Positions 8,301-15,937 of a DNA stretch of 29,639 bases are shown here, one piece after another. Position 1 is the stretch's first letter. Each line of letters starts with the position of its first letter. The stretch is from Branchiostoma floridae. Its lineage: Eukaryota; Chordata; Leptocardii; Amphioxiformes; Branchiostomatidae. Made by a program: the position numbers and the translations under genes. Location: NCBI RefSeq assembly GCF_000003815.2, contig NC_049993.1, positions 10,848,495-10,878,133 of the forward strand, in the 5' to 3' direction. Under the pieces are notes generated by a model. The model was given only the letters and a program-made list of their open reading frames with translations. It was not told the DNA's origin and did no database searches.

Positions 8301-10492
8301 CGCCAACAAGAAACCTTCGGGAGCGAACTAAAGCGAACAAGGCTGGACTCCAGGCTAGTACATTGAATGTGTAAAGCCCTCTGCTAGGAGAGAAAGAAAG
8401 ATTTCTTTCCGGATTTCTGTCCGGATTTCTATTAGGATTTCTGTCCGGACTTCTGTCCAGAAATGCCCCACGCACACACAAAAGGCAACCTGCAGTGTCA
8501 TGTTCAAACACCAGGAGGCCCAAAATGGAACCTGAACATTAGGCAACAACCACCAACCTATGTACCAAATATCATCGTGATCGCACAATTCCTTCTGGAG
8601 ATAGATTTCAAGAAATGACCCACCTACACACTCCCATGCTACTGAAAACTATAATAAACTATAATAAAGCAAATATAACCCACCTTCTGTGCACCTTCAT
8701 GTAACCTCCGACCCCTGGAGTAGTAGCCCAGACCTGACCACATCTCGTTCACTTCCTGAGCAATTACCAAGACATGTCATTTACATGCATATTGTAAGCC
8801 TCTTCTCAAAACCTTGACTTTCAATGTCAACACAACGACATATACCAGAGTTATTAATGTAAACCAGAATATTGAGGTGTTCAAAAATTCGTTTTTCCTA
8901 AGAACTATAGCAGATCTCGTTGCCAGCAAGTATCGAAGGAGCATCCTATTTACAGTTAGAATTGTGTAAAGGTTAGGTGTGACAGTACAGGTCGTTCAGT
9001 GTAACCAGCTGCCACCTTGTGTGTGTGTGTGTGTGTTACACCAAAGTGTGATTATACTGGCTAAACAGATGCAGATATGCCTGATCTAATCATTTTCTAT
9101 CACAGTATAAACTAATGTTTACAGTCATAATGCTTCTCAAGTACTGGTATTCTCTATCATTCTTCAGTTGCACTTTCACAAATCTATAGGAAGCTATATA
9201 AAGATTAACCTTACCTCCAAAGTAGCTGTTGCCAATTTCTGTACTGTTGGCCATTTCTCCAGCCAGCGGTTGTAATAGTCAATGACTGTAGCCACCTGAG
9301 TCTGTTGAAGCATCATTTCTGACACCCATACTACAAGGGGAAGTACATTTTGTATCAATACCATTACAAGGGTTCTTTTAAGTCAAGGTGCAACAATGTA
9401 TTTTTGCAGATAAACATACATGTTTATAAGTAGTGTTAACCACATACACATGATCACAAATACACACACCATTCTTTCTCCCAGCAATATTTGGGGTTAG
9501 GAAGGGTAATATGTAATTTACCTGCATATGCCCGCTGGTTCACATCAGTATTCTTAAGCTGCAAAAAAAACAAATAAACAATATGAAAGGGATTTTTAAC
9601 TACGTACATATACTCAATATTATCAAAACTGTAAAACTTATACAATCATTATTCATGGGGTAATAGGAAGTTTTAATCATGAGTAGAACGCTCAGGGCAT
9701 GACAGTATGGCCATCAGTACAAGAATACTCAACAGAGGAACATAATGGCCTGTCTGTCATAATGTATATGATAATTTACATGGCTATGGTAGTCTATAAA
9801 ACTAAGTCAGATCCCCACCAACCTGTCTTCGCCATGGGAGATCCCGTTTGTTTATATCATACCAGCTGAGGAGGCTGGACCTCAGGGTAGGGATGTCATC
9901 ATCATCACTCAACTGATGGAGACCACATGTCACTGCTGGTAACACAATACACAATTTCATGCATGGACACTAAAAAAATTGTTCTTTAATATAGTTTTAT
10001 ACCAAAACCCACTCTACGTTTAATTGTTAACACAACAAGACTCCTTGACAAGAGCAACTGTAAGAACGGGCAGTGCTTAAACCTCACGTTACACAACTAT
10101 AGAGGAAAATCAATTAATAAGTCTCGTTTGTCAAAGTTTATGCTTTTAGTGAGCAGCTTTTGAATTTCATACTGCATAATCTAAAAGGGGAAGTGTTTGT
10201 GGTGGTTTTATATTTGCTGTGTAATTTAAACCACAGCGAGCATTTCCGTTTCAATCGCGAAGTTCAAACCACCGGGAACACTCATTTCCCATTTGCCAGT
10301 ATTAGTTACGTAAGACTGGAAATCATGCTCCAGTTTCATACCTTTCTTTTCGGTTTTCTTGTCAGCCTGCGCGCCTTTCCGGTGAGGTTTCACCATCTCC
10401 AAACTCCTGCACTTCTTAACAAACAGCAGAACAGCTCGAGGTGCAAGAATCTTGACCAAGATCGTTGAAAATAAGCTGAAGTAGTAGGACAC
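1935..10492 (-). CDS. MUTYH: MUTYH, adenine DNA glycosylase, complete 16-exon gene
   Basis: Base-excision repair enzyme that removes adenine mispaired with 8-oxoguanine; acts in nucleus and mitochondria. Coding exons, in gene order: 10492-10342, 9935-9823, 9558-9522, 9330-9215, 8755-8684, 8206-8093, 7685-7588, 7311-7167, 6887-6794, 6560-6509, 5896-5839, 5579-5507, 4724-4576, 3203-3036, 2309-2238, 2042-1935. All junctions are GT-AG and the frame is kept throughout, giving 1620 nt, 539 aa plus stop; the human protein is about 546 aa and its gene also has 16 exons. Order of domains: basic N-terminus, HhH-GPD glycosylase with iron-sulphur loop, interdomain connector, NUDIX-like 8-oxoG recognition domain, C-terminal PCNA box. 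The start is the most upstream in-frame Met; a second Met at codon 33 (10396) is an alternative. Its 5' end faces TOE1. Confidence 0.95.
2273..2547. repeat. 137-bp tandem duplication including a MUTYH splice acceptor
   Basis: Two head-to-tail copies, about 2273-2409 and 2410-2547, differ at only two positions that I can see (C/T near 2280/2417 and T/C near 2382/2519). On the minus strand each copy contains the polypyrimidine tract, the AG and the first 37 nt of MUTYH exon 15. The near identity points to a recent event. Confidence 0.93.
2381..2446 (-). CDS. MUTYH: Possible alternative MUTYH last exon made by the duplication
   Basis: The upstream (in gene order) duplicate of the exon 15 acceptor would start an exon at 2446 in the same phase. 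It reads [21 protein letters not shown] and then TAA at 2383-2381. Splicing exon 14 to this site would give a protein ending after 22 new codons or so, without the nuclear signal and PIP box of exon 16. Alternatively the copy is silent or is skipped in favour of 2309. Only RNA data can decide; function is not shown by the sequence. Confidence 0.4.
   Translation of the reverse strand: MFKAYVASKSESHITSAGNKA
2633..2646. repeat. Poly-G tract (14 G)
   Basis: An uninterrupted run of 14 G on the plus strand within MUTYH intron 14. Length may be unreliable in the assembly. Confidence 0.9.
3036..6887 (-). CDS. MUTYH: MUTYH exons 9-14: interdomain connector and NUDIX-like domain
   Basis: Exon 9 encodes a Lys-rich linker ([16 protein letters not shown]). 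Exon 10 holds C318-S-F-C321 followed by LPKEEPWDS, matching the mammalian connector motif CHLCLPPSEPW, but the first of the three linchpin cysteines expected seven residues earlier is Ile. Exons 11-12 give [18 protein letters not shown] and an IIQRPETG strand. Exon 13 gives [14 protein letters not shown], the hallmark of the MutY C-terminal domain. Exon 14 gives [15 protein letters not shown] and [19 protein letters not shown], again typical. This domain flips and reads 8-oxoG in the family; that role is from family knowledge. Confidence 0.93.
3345..4428. mobile_element. Non-autonomous DNA transposon in MUTYH intron 13, about 1.08 kb
   Basis: The left end reads TATAACGGGAGGTGCCCC and the right end, reverse-complemented, reads TATAACGGGGGCCGCCCT; both continue into a related AASACGGT motif. 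A subterminal motif AACWCGGTACGCTTTTT occurs at about 3362 and 3601, and its inverted form occurs near 4375-4392. The ends fit a TATA or TA target duplication with ACGGG or TAACGGG termini. The interior has only short frames (longest about 72 codons) and no transposase. Superfamily is not clear to me. Confidence 0.7.
4725..5506. other. MUTYH intron 12, nothing further seen
   Basis: A 782-base AT-rich intron between exons 12 and 13. No inverted repeat, tandem repeat or conserved frame was recognised. Confidence 0.6.
6117..6202. mobile_element. 86-bp MITE in MUTYH intron 10 with 7-bp target duplication
   Basis: Perfect 16-bp terminal inverted repeats, CAAAGAGGTTAAAAAA at 6117-6132 and its reverse complement at 6187-6202, with a loop of 54 bases. 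The element is flanked on both sides by CTTCTAT (6110-6116 and 6203-6209). This is a typical miniature inverted-repeat element; the family cannot be named from the ends alone. Confidence 0.75.
6978..7147. repeat. 15-bp minisatellite filling most of MUTYH intron 8
   Basis: Eleven full units plus a partial one, consensus GGATTGYRGYRYGCN, starting at 6978 in strict 15-base register. It occupies about 170 of the 279 bases of intron 8 and ends about 19 bases from the exon 8 donor. Because the unit is a multiple of three and lacks stops, it is open in several frames on both strands, giving spurious cysteine-rich or proline-rich frames. Differences between units are mainly C/T and G/A changes at CpG positions. 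Confidence 0.95.
7167..9330 (-). CDS. MUTYH: MUTYH exons 4-8: catalytic HhH-GPD core and 4Fe-4S loop
   Basis: Exon 4 reads [21 protein letters not shown]105 matches the catalytic glutamate that protonates adenine. Exon 5 reads [11 protein letters not shown]. Exon 6 holds the helix-hairpin-helix [16 protein letters not shown] (residues 183-198). Exon 7 holds VVDGNV with D207, the catalytic aspartate of the HhH-GPD family. Exon 8 holds the iron-sulphur loop C261-x6-C268-x2-C271-x5-C277 and [10 protein letters not shown]. All key residues of an active MutY glycosylase are present. Introns 6 and 8 contain a TGAG-type microsatellite and a 15-bp minisatellite, respectively. Confidence 0.95.
7766..7912. 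repeat. GTGA/GAGT microsatellite in MUTYH intron 6
   Basis: A degenerate tetranucleotide array (GAGT on plus, ACTC on minus) of about 147 bases, cleanest at 7861-7910. It makes a false Ser/Leu/Thr/His-rich frame on the minus strand. Confidence 0.95.
8256..8357. mobile_element. 102-bp foldback MITE in MUTYH intron 5, 9-bp target duplication
   Basis: Long inverted arms 8256-8293 and 8320-8357 (ends TAGCCTTGAGTCCAG and, reversed, TAGCCTGGAGTCCAG) match at nearly all positions and leave a 26-base loop. The flanks are TTACATTGA (8247-8255) and GTACATTGA (8358-8366), a 9-bp duplication with one mismatch. Long arms and a 9-bp duplication resemble Mutator-like (MULE) foldback elements; that assignment is inference. 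Confidence 0.8.
8401..8460. repeat. 12-bp tandem repeat, five units
   Basis: Five units of ATTTCTGTCCGG (with small changes such as ATTTCTATTAGG) run in register from 8401 to 8460, close to the foldback element in MUTYH intron 5. The minus strand gives a false RNPDRNPE-like frame. Confidence 0.9.
9019..9036. repeat. (GT)9 dinucleotide repeat
   Basis: A short GT run inside MUTYH intron 4. Confidence 0.85.
9522..10492 (-). CDS. MUTYH: MUTYH exons 1-3: N-terminal leader and start of glycosylase
   Basis: Exon 1 encodes 50 residues. Residues 1-32 (starting [14 protein letters not shown]) are hydrophobic with scattered Lys/Arg and lack acidic residues until E32, as expected for a mitochondrial presequence. 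Residues from M33 (MVKPHRKG) are strongly basic, like a nuclear-type N-terminus, and recall the human internal start region (MRKPR). Exon 2 opens with a tandem NAG acceptor (accag/cag), so A50 may be present or absent, and carries the family signature [16 protein letters not shown]. Exon 3 is only 37 nt and encodes [12 protein letters not shown]. Dual targeting by choice of start is inference from composition and from the human gene. Confidence 0.85.
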
Positions 10493-10823
10493 AGACTTGG
10501 CGTCAGTTTATCTGCTGGAGCAGTCAAATTTGGCGCGAATCTTCGGGTCAAGGGTCAAATTAGAAAAATACATTCTGCAGAATGGGGGAAATCAAAATAA
10601 TTTTTATCAAGTACTCCAGTATTTATGACATTATGATCGGTATTGTACTTCTATTAATCCAAATAAACTTGTTTCTTCTCTCTTTGAGTACTTTTCATGC
10701 TGGCTTGGATTCTTTTCATTTGTTTTTACGATTTCTACGTTCACATACCCCCTAAAACAATTGGTCTAATCCTGTGTTCAAGATTTAAAAAGTCTTGTCG
10801 TCAGCCGAACGTCAGGATCAGCC
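10493..10823. promoter_or_regulatory. Shared divergent promoter of MUTYH and TOE1
   Basis: Only 331 bases separate the two start codons, which face away from each other. The sequence TTTGGCGCGAA at 10529-10539 fits the E2F/DP site TTTSSCGC and is nearly symmetric, so it could serve both genes. An inverted CCAAT (ATTGG) occurs at 10760-10764. No TATA box is evident for either gene. The human MUTYH-TOE1 pair is arranged the same way. Transcription starts cannot be placed from sequence. Confidence 0.75.
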
Positions 10824-13800
10824 ATGGCGTGGTTTTCCCGGGTTCCTGTGGTAGATGTGACCAAAGACAACTTCAAGGAGCTGTGGCCGACCATCTTAGT
10901 AGCGCTGAAGACGGCGACATTTGTTGCCTTGGATTTGGTAAGTCCGGGAAAGGATATGTACATGGGAGTGGGAGGGGGGCATAATATATGCTTACTTGTA
11001 CTTGGAGGAAAATCAAAATGACAATTATCAAATAGCAACCAAACGATGATCTTGGCACAAACCAACCAAAAACAAAATATCTGCCTGAATCAGAATTTAA
11101 GTAAACCCAAGATATCGCCTGAAAGTGAAAACTACAATTTGCATTAACTTGAGGGTTAAACATAATCTCGAACCAGATCCACGGTGCGTAATGTATAGTA
11201 TCAAACTTCCCGTAGGACTCCGTTTGACTCCGGTGCCCGTTTGACTCCCTTGGCCGGCTACACTCCTTGGCCAGCTTTGATACTATCTTATGGCACCGTA
11301 GGATCTGCTTGGAGATTAGGTTAAACACATTACCTTTGAATCGCAACATAATGTTATGTTATGAAATGATGAACATGGAAATTACTTTGTATATTAAAAC
11401 CATTAGTGTTTTTGCTGTTACATTACTACAGGAGCTCAGTGGTCTCGGAAACCGCAGGAACCTAAACACGCCGTGAGTAAACTAAATGTTTGACAATGTC
11501 GCTGTGCAAAATATATGAGTATTGTATTACTTTAGTGATACAGTTGAGGTCAACTTTGCGTCATTTCAATTTTATCAAGCTCTGCATCTTGAAATGCAAA
11601 TTCAGCTGAATTATTGAAACTATTATCAGTCACTATTGAACATTGATGATGGACGAGAAATTGAGGATATCTTATTATGCCCCTAGGTCGGTGGATGACC
11701 GGTACAAATCTCTGGCCGGGGTGGCCAGGTCGCGTGCTGTGCTCTCCATGGGACTGTCCTGCTTCAAACTTAACAACATAGCCGAGGTCAGTGGGCTGTG
11801 ATTGGTGGGAATTTTTAATTCAATTTGCAGTTAACACATTTAATGTTACATTTATGTACTAGTATGATACCCAGTTCTGTTTATAGAAATTTCTGTAAGA
11901 AATGGCAAAATGTTGTATCACAGGAGCTATTTTGTACAATCTTTAGAACTTGTAGTAAGCCCAAAAGTGCAAGTTGTTATTACAAGAAAGGAAGTGCAAA
12001 TCAGGAACATTCATGAATGTAGTATCCACTCAATTCATTCTTTTCCAGGATGGATCACTTGTCCTCCCATTCACCACCCAAACCTTTAACCTGACACTGC
12101 TGTGTTCAGAAGAGTATGTGGTGGAGCCCATCTCTCTCAAGTTTCTGGTGGATCATGGCTTTGACTTCAACATGCAGTATTCACAGGGCGCCCCCTATCA
12201 CAGAGGAGCAGATAAGGTACTGCAGGAAAAGGACATTGTGACTACATATGTATGATCAAGGAGGTGAAAGAGAGACCTCCTTGGTATGCTGAAACTTGAA
12301 ATTTGTGAGATTGAGTAAGGGTGCAAGGTGCATAATCAGGAAGAGTTGTTCCTTTGAAATACTAGTAGTTCCAGAATCAGTATGTCAGGGATTTCACTAT
12401 TTACATGTAGAAACTTACATGTTGTTTCATAATTGCATTGGTTTATTCACAAACCTTTTCCTTGTTCATCAGAATGGAGAAGTCCCCCAGAGTGTGCGCC
12501 AGTTGTTCAGTGAACTGGTATGCAGTAGAGTTCCCCTTATACTGCACAATGGACTAGTGGACCTTGTCTTCCTATACCAGGTGATAAGGCATTACATACC
12601 CTACTTTGTGTGATCTATCAAATTCCTGGCTTTATATGGTTTTATTGTGGTTTGTTTGTGTACAGCACAACAAGAAAAGCTGTGTTGTTGTCTTCCAGTC
12701 CTTCTACACAGAACTTCCCCCCACGTTGGGTAGTTTCCTGGCAGACTTGTCCGAGATGTTTCCTGCTGGCATTTTTGACACCAAGTGTATCACAGACTTC
12801 CACATCCGCATGCCAGCCTCCTACCTGGAGTATGTCTTCAGAAGAAGGTACATGTTTGTACTTATCTCTTTTATTGTGATCAGTGATGTGAATTAGCTGA
12901 TGGTTGGGCTAGACATGACATAAATTAGAAAGGTCACTGGTTCAATCCCCGCCACCAGGTCTTCCTACAGGGGTACGGGATTGTAGAATTTGGGAAATAA
13001 TTGGGGAATTGGCCAGGGGAGTCAGTCCACATCAAGGTTTAACTTAATGTTTTCCCTGTTTTAACTCCTCTGGTAGCTTAAGTCCCCCGGCATTATTTTC
13101 CCTATAATAACCAGCTTAGTCAGTCTGGTACAGACTAGTGCCCTCAGGACCCATTTTTCATCCGGTAACATGTCATCTAACCATCTTTAATGGACTACGC
13201 TTCATGAAGTTGGAGAAGCATTGTTGAAGTTTGTCAGGTCTAATGTTTTATCTATTTTGCAGCCAAAGAGAGAATGCAGTGCACCAGACGAAGCAGCAGC
13301 CCCATGTGACCCTGACCTTCCCCCCCTACCCACCCCACATGGTGTGTGTGGAGTACAGAGACTGCTGCTTGCCTGACAACCTTCTCAACACCACACAGAG
13401 CACCACTGTAATACCCTACTGTGAACAGTATGCTGTAAGTTGCACTTCATTTGAAACTATAAGGAAATGTTTCTAGTTCATGATAATGTTGTTGTACTAG
13501 GGTATTCTTTGCCATGGTTTGCCTGGGTGCCATCCTGTTTTCTAGAAGCTTACCAGGGCTCCCATATATACTCCCTGAAAAATACTTGGTTTGTAGGCAG
13601 AATGGGAGCAGTGGAAAACCAACTGGAATGACACCCAGGCTATGGAAGTGTGCAAGTGAGGGCATGTCCTGATTTAAAAAAAACCTCTAACTTGTAATCA
13701 CTAGAGAATCTTCATTGCTCTGCACTTGAACTTTTGGAGAAATGTCAACTATAGGGCTGGGTATCGGTACAGCGTACCGGTACAAAACCGTTTTTTTTTT

Positions 13801-14857
13801 TTATTGGACCGGTCCAGAAAAAACGGACCTGAAAAAATTAGGTGGACCTGAAAAAAATAGGTGGACCTGAAAAAATTAGGTGAACCGGATGTAGGACCGA
13901 TTAGAAAATTTACAGAGTATTTTATCATGCATTCACACGTTTTGGCTCTTGTAGGTGGAAGAAAATAACAAGAGTGAAGTAGAGTAGAGTTTATAGTAAG
14001 TTTTACAGCCAATCATACAGGTGCAGTTAGCGTTGTAGGATGTTAAAACGCTAGTGCAAGTCTAATACTCTGCCAAACAGATTTCTTTGTAATGAAATGG
14101 ACCATTGGTATGAGTCATGCTGAATGTGGTCCAGGTTCAGGTCCGGACCTTATCCTTTGGACCTAAATTTTCTGTACCGGTACCCACCCCTAGTCAACTA
14201 CATAGTACATATTTTCTACTACTCCCTATAAAGTACCTCTTCAGTACCCTGTTTTGATTTTGAGTGAATGTAGCCTTCAATGGCTCAAAACATCTCTTGG
14301 CATATTCTTACTTTCAGGCCCATGGTACCTGTCCCAAAGGTGTGCTCTGCCCCCAGTCACATGACCCTGACATCATCATTGACCAAGAGGACTGGGTCAA
14401 GGCTAGAAAGAAACGGAGGCGAGACAGGAAAAGGAAGAAAGGCAACAAGCTGGAGGAAGAACAGGACAAAGAAGGGAATCCTGTTTCCATGGAAACAGAT
14501 GATGGGAGAGATGTTTCAGGCGTGGAAGGTACTGTTCCTGACAGTCAGACACATACCGACCAATCAGATGGTGGAACTGATAATGTGGTGGCAAAGACAC
14601 GTGTAGGTTGTCACAGGGCTGGCTTTGATGCCTTCATGACAGGTTTTGCGATGGCAACCATGGTATGCAAATTAGGGAAGCTCTGTAAAGAGGCTGACTC
14701 ATTTACAACAATGTTCCAGCTGGAAGAGTTTGCTAACAGGGTGTACCTCAGTGGAAAGGACTTTCCGTTGCAGATAGCTAGAAGTGCTTTTGCCAAACCT
14801 TCGAACCACCACAAGGCTAAGTTTCAAAGACTTCAGCATGGAGGGACCTCTTTTTAA
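10824..14857 (+). CDS. TOE1: TOE1, DEDD-type 3' exonuclease for snRNAs, complete 8-exon gene
   Basis: Target of EGR1 protein 1, a Caf1/PARN-type 3'-5' exonuclease of Cajal bodies that trims and deadenylates snRNA 3' ends. Exons: 10824-10937, 11432-11472, 11687-11786, 12049-12216, 12473-12580, 12699-12847, 13263-13434, 14318-14857. All introns are GT-AG and frame is kept, giving 463 aa; human has about 510 aa and also 8 exons. Motifs: VALD37-L-E39LSGLG (first DxE), HNGLVD171LVFLY, AGIFD204TK. A CCCH zinc finger C280-x8-C289-x5-C295-x3-H299 is split by intron 7. [11 protein letters not shown] (315-325) is a nuclear localisation signal. The tail [12 protein letters not shown] and [10 protein letters not shown] matches human. 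The start is ATCAGCCATGG, a strong context; the protein lacks the roughly 30-residue N-terminal extension of human TOE1. Confidence 0.95.
11163..11318. mobile_element. 156-bp foldback MITE in TOE1 intron 1, 9-bp target duplication
   Basis: Arms of about 45 bases at each end, left TAATCTCGAACCAGATCC and right (reversed) TAATCTCCAAGCAGATCC, continue with ACGGTGC and ATAGTATCAAA matches. The flanks carry the identical 9-mer GGTTAAACA at 11154-11162 and 11319-11327. The loop contains two GTTTGACTCC repeats. Structure and 9-bp duplication suggest a Mutator-like foldback element; the assignment is inference. Confidence 0.85.
12905..13250. other. TOE1 intron 6, one tRNA-like B-box motif
   Basis: The sequence GGTTCAATCCC at about 12939-12949 fits the RNA polymerase III B box, followed by CGCCACCA. 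No convincing A box or cloverleaf precedes it. It could be an old tRNA-derived SINE head. Nothing else was recognised in this intron. Confidence 0.3.
13512..13646. repeat. Imperfect inverted repeat in TOE1 intron 7
   Basis: GCCTGGGTGCCATCC near 13521 is mirrored by GGAATGACACCCAGGC near 13625-13640, and AGGGCTCCCAT near 13555 by AATGGGAGCA at 13601. Arms are interrupted by small gaps. No target duplication was found. Confidence 0.5.
13752..14192. mobile_element. 441-bp hAT-type MITE in TOE1 intron 7, perfect 8-bp target duplication
   Basis: Ends are TAGGGCTGGGTATCGGTAC and, reversed from the right, TAGGGGTGGGTACCGGTAC. Both sides are flanked by GTCAACTA (13744-13751 and 14193-14200). The 8-bp duplication and TAGGG-type ends fit the hAT superfamily. 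The left part contains three units of about 19 bases based on GGACCTGAAAAAATTAGGT. No transposase frame is present. Confidence 0.92.
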
Positions 14858-15937
14858 TAATTTCAATGTGTTAGTTGAGATTGCTGCATGTCAGGCTCAC
14901 TGTCAACAACATGTAACTATAGTCAGTTTTACTTTTGACTACCAATGTAAGCTCAGTCAGGATAGGTAGGTCATACTTTTATTTTAGGCTGCTGTCCAAG
15001 GCAAAGAGAAAGACTTTTATGTGTGCATATTAAGAAATAGAATAAAAAAATGGACATTACTAATGAAGTAAGGTAGTAAAGTACAAATGGAAGTGAAGTA
15101 AAGGGCAATTATGTTACTAAACCTGGTCTTTACCTGGTTTTAAGAGTGTTTCGATGTAATAATCATAGATATTTTATTCCAATAAAAACATTGTTGCAAC
15201 TTTCAAAGATTTACCATATCTTTCTCCGCTAATTGCAGTTGTCTGCAGATAAACTGTCCATATCATCCCAAATTAACTGCCCTATTATGACACTGAATAA
15301 AAGACACTTCATCAAGATCTGCTCCATCCGTAATTAGTTTTTATTTGCAAACCATAAACTTTGTAGAGGACATACATCATCTGCTTGATTTTGTTTTAGT
15401 CATAATTCTGAAAGCACAAAGTTGTTTTTTTCACTGCCTTGTTACATTATATTTTGCGAGTAATAGGGGTACAGAAAAAGAAATGCCATATGAAACAGGT
15501 CACCCTTATTGTTGTCATCCTGAATGACAGGACAACATTCGAGAAGACAACATTAACACAACTTAGACAATATCCTTACTGACACCAAGCCATCAACCCT
15601 ACTGTCTAATGTAAAAGTAATGTTCCTCAGAGGCCACAACACATCATTTTCTACAATGTTTTAAGTCTGGTTAACATATACATAGGATTGACAATGCACT
15701 GAAATTTTTCCCTTCTGATAATAAAAAACCTTCAAACCTTTTTGTGATGTGCAGGTAAATGACAAGTGCGAAGTTTAGATATATCACGACTTGTGTAAGA
15801 AACAAAACAAAACATCAATTTATCAGCATTGCACAAAGCACAGGAGGAGGAAACTGATCATAAGGAGGGGTGCCCAAGGTTGAGATGCAGGGGTGGTTGG
15901 TTGGGTGGGCGTGGCGCAGTGCAGTCTTGGTCCTGTT
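14858..15937. other. Convergent spacer between TOE1 and BTF3
   Basis: About 1.1 kb holding both 3' UTRs. Plus-strand AATAAA occurs at 15041-15046 and 15181-15186 (TOE1 candidates, 184 and 324 bases after the stop). Minus-strand AATAAA occurs at 15340-15345 and 15173-15178 (BTF3 candidates, roughly 0.6-0.8 kb after the stop). No other gene or repeat was seen. Confidence 0.6.
15041..15046 (+). terminator. TOE1: Candidate TOE1 polyadenylation signal
   Basis: First AATAAA on the plus strand after the TOE1 TAA stop, 184 bases downstream. A second copy lies at 15181. Confidence 0.5.

Noticed and set aside
8200-8588. Minus-strand frames of 77-107 codons
   Set aside because: They run through a foldback MITE and a 12-bp tandem repeat and overlap a real MUTYH exon only in part and in the wrong frame.
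10697-10984. Plus-strand 95-codon frame at the TOE1 start
   Set aside because: Different frame from the conserved VPVVDV...ALDLE reading and no similarity.
12925-12960. tRNA gene suggested by GGTTCAATCCC and CCACCA
   Set aside because: No matching acceptor stem, D arm or anticodon arm could be built; at most an old SINE remnant.
14264-14317. Upstream Met as start of a separate gene over TOE1 exon 8
   Set aside because: A clear acceptor at 14317 and the CCCH finger split across intron 7 show that this is the last TOE1 exon.
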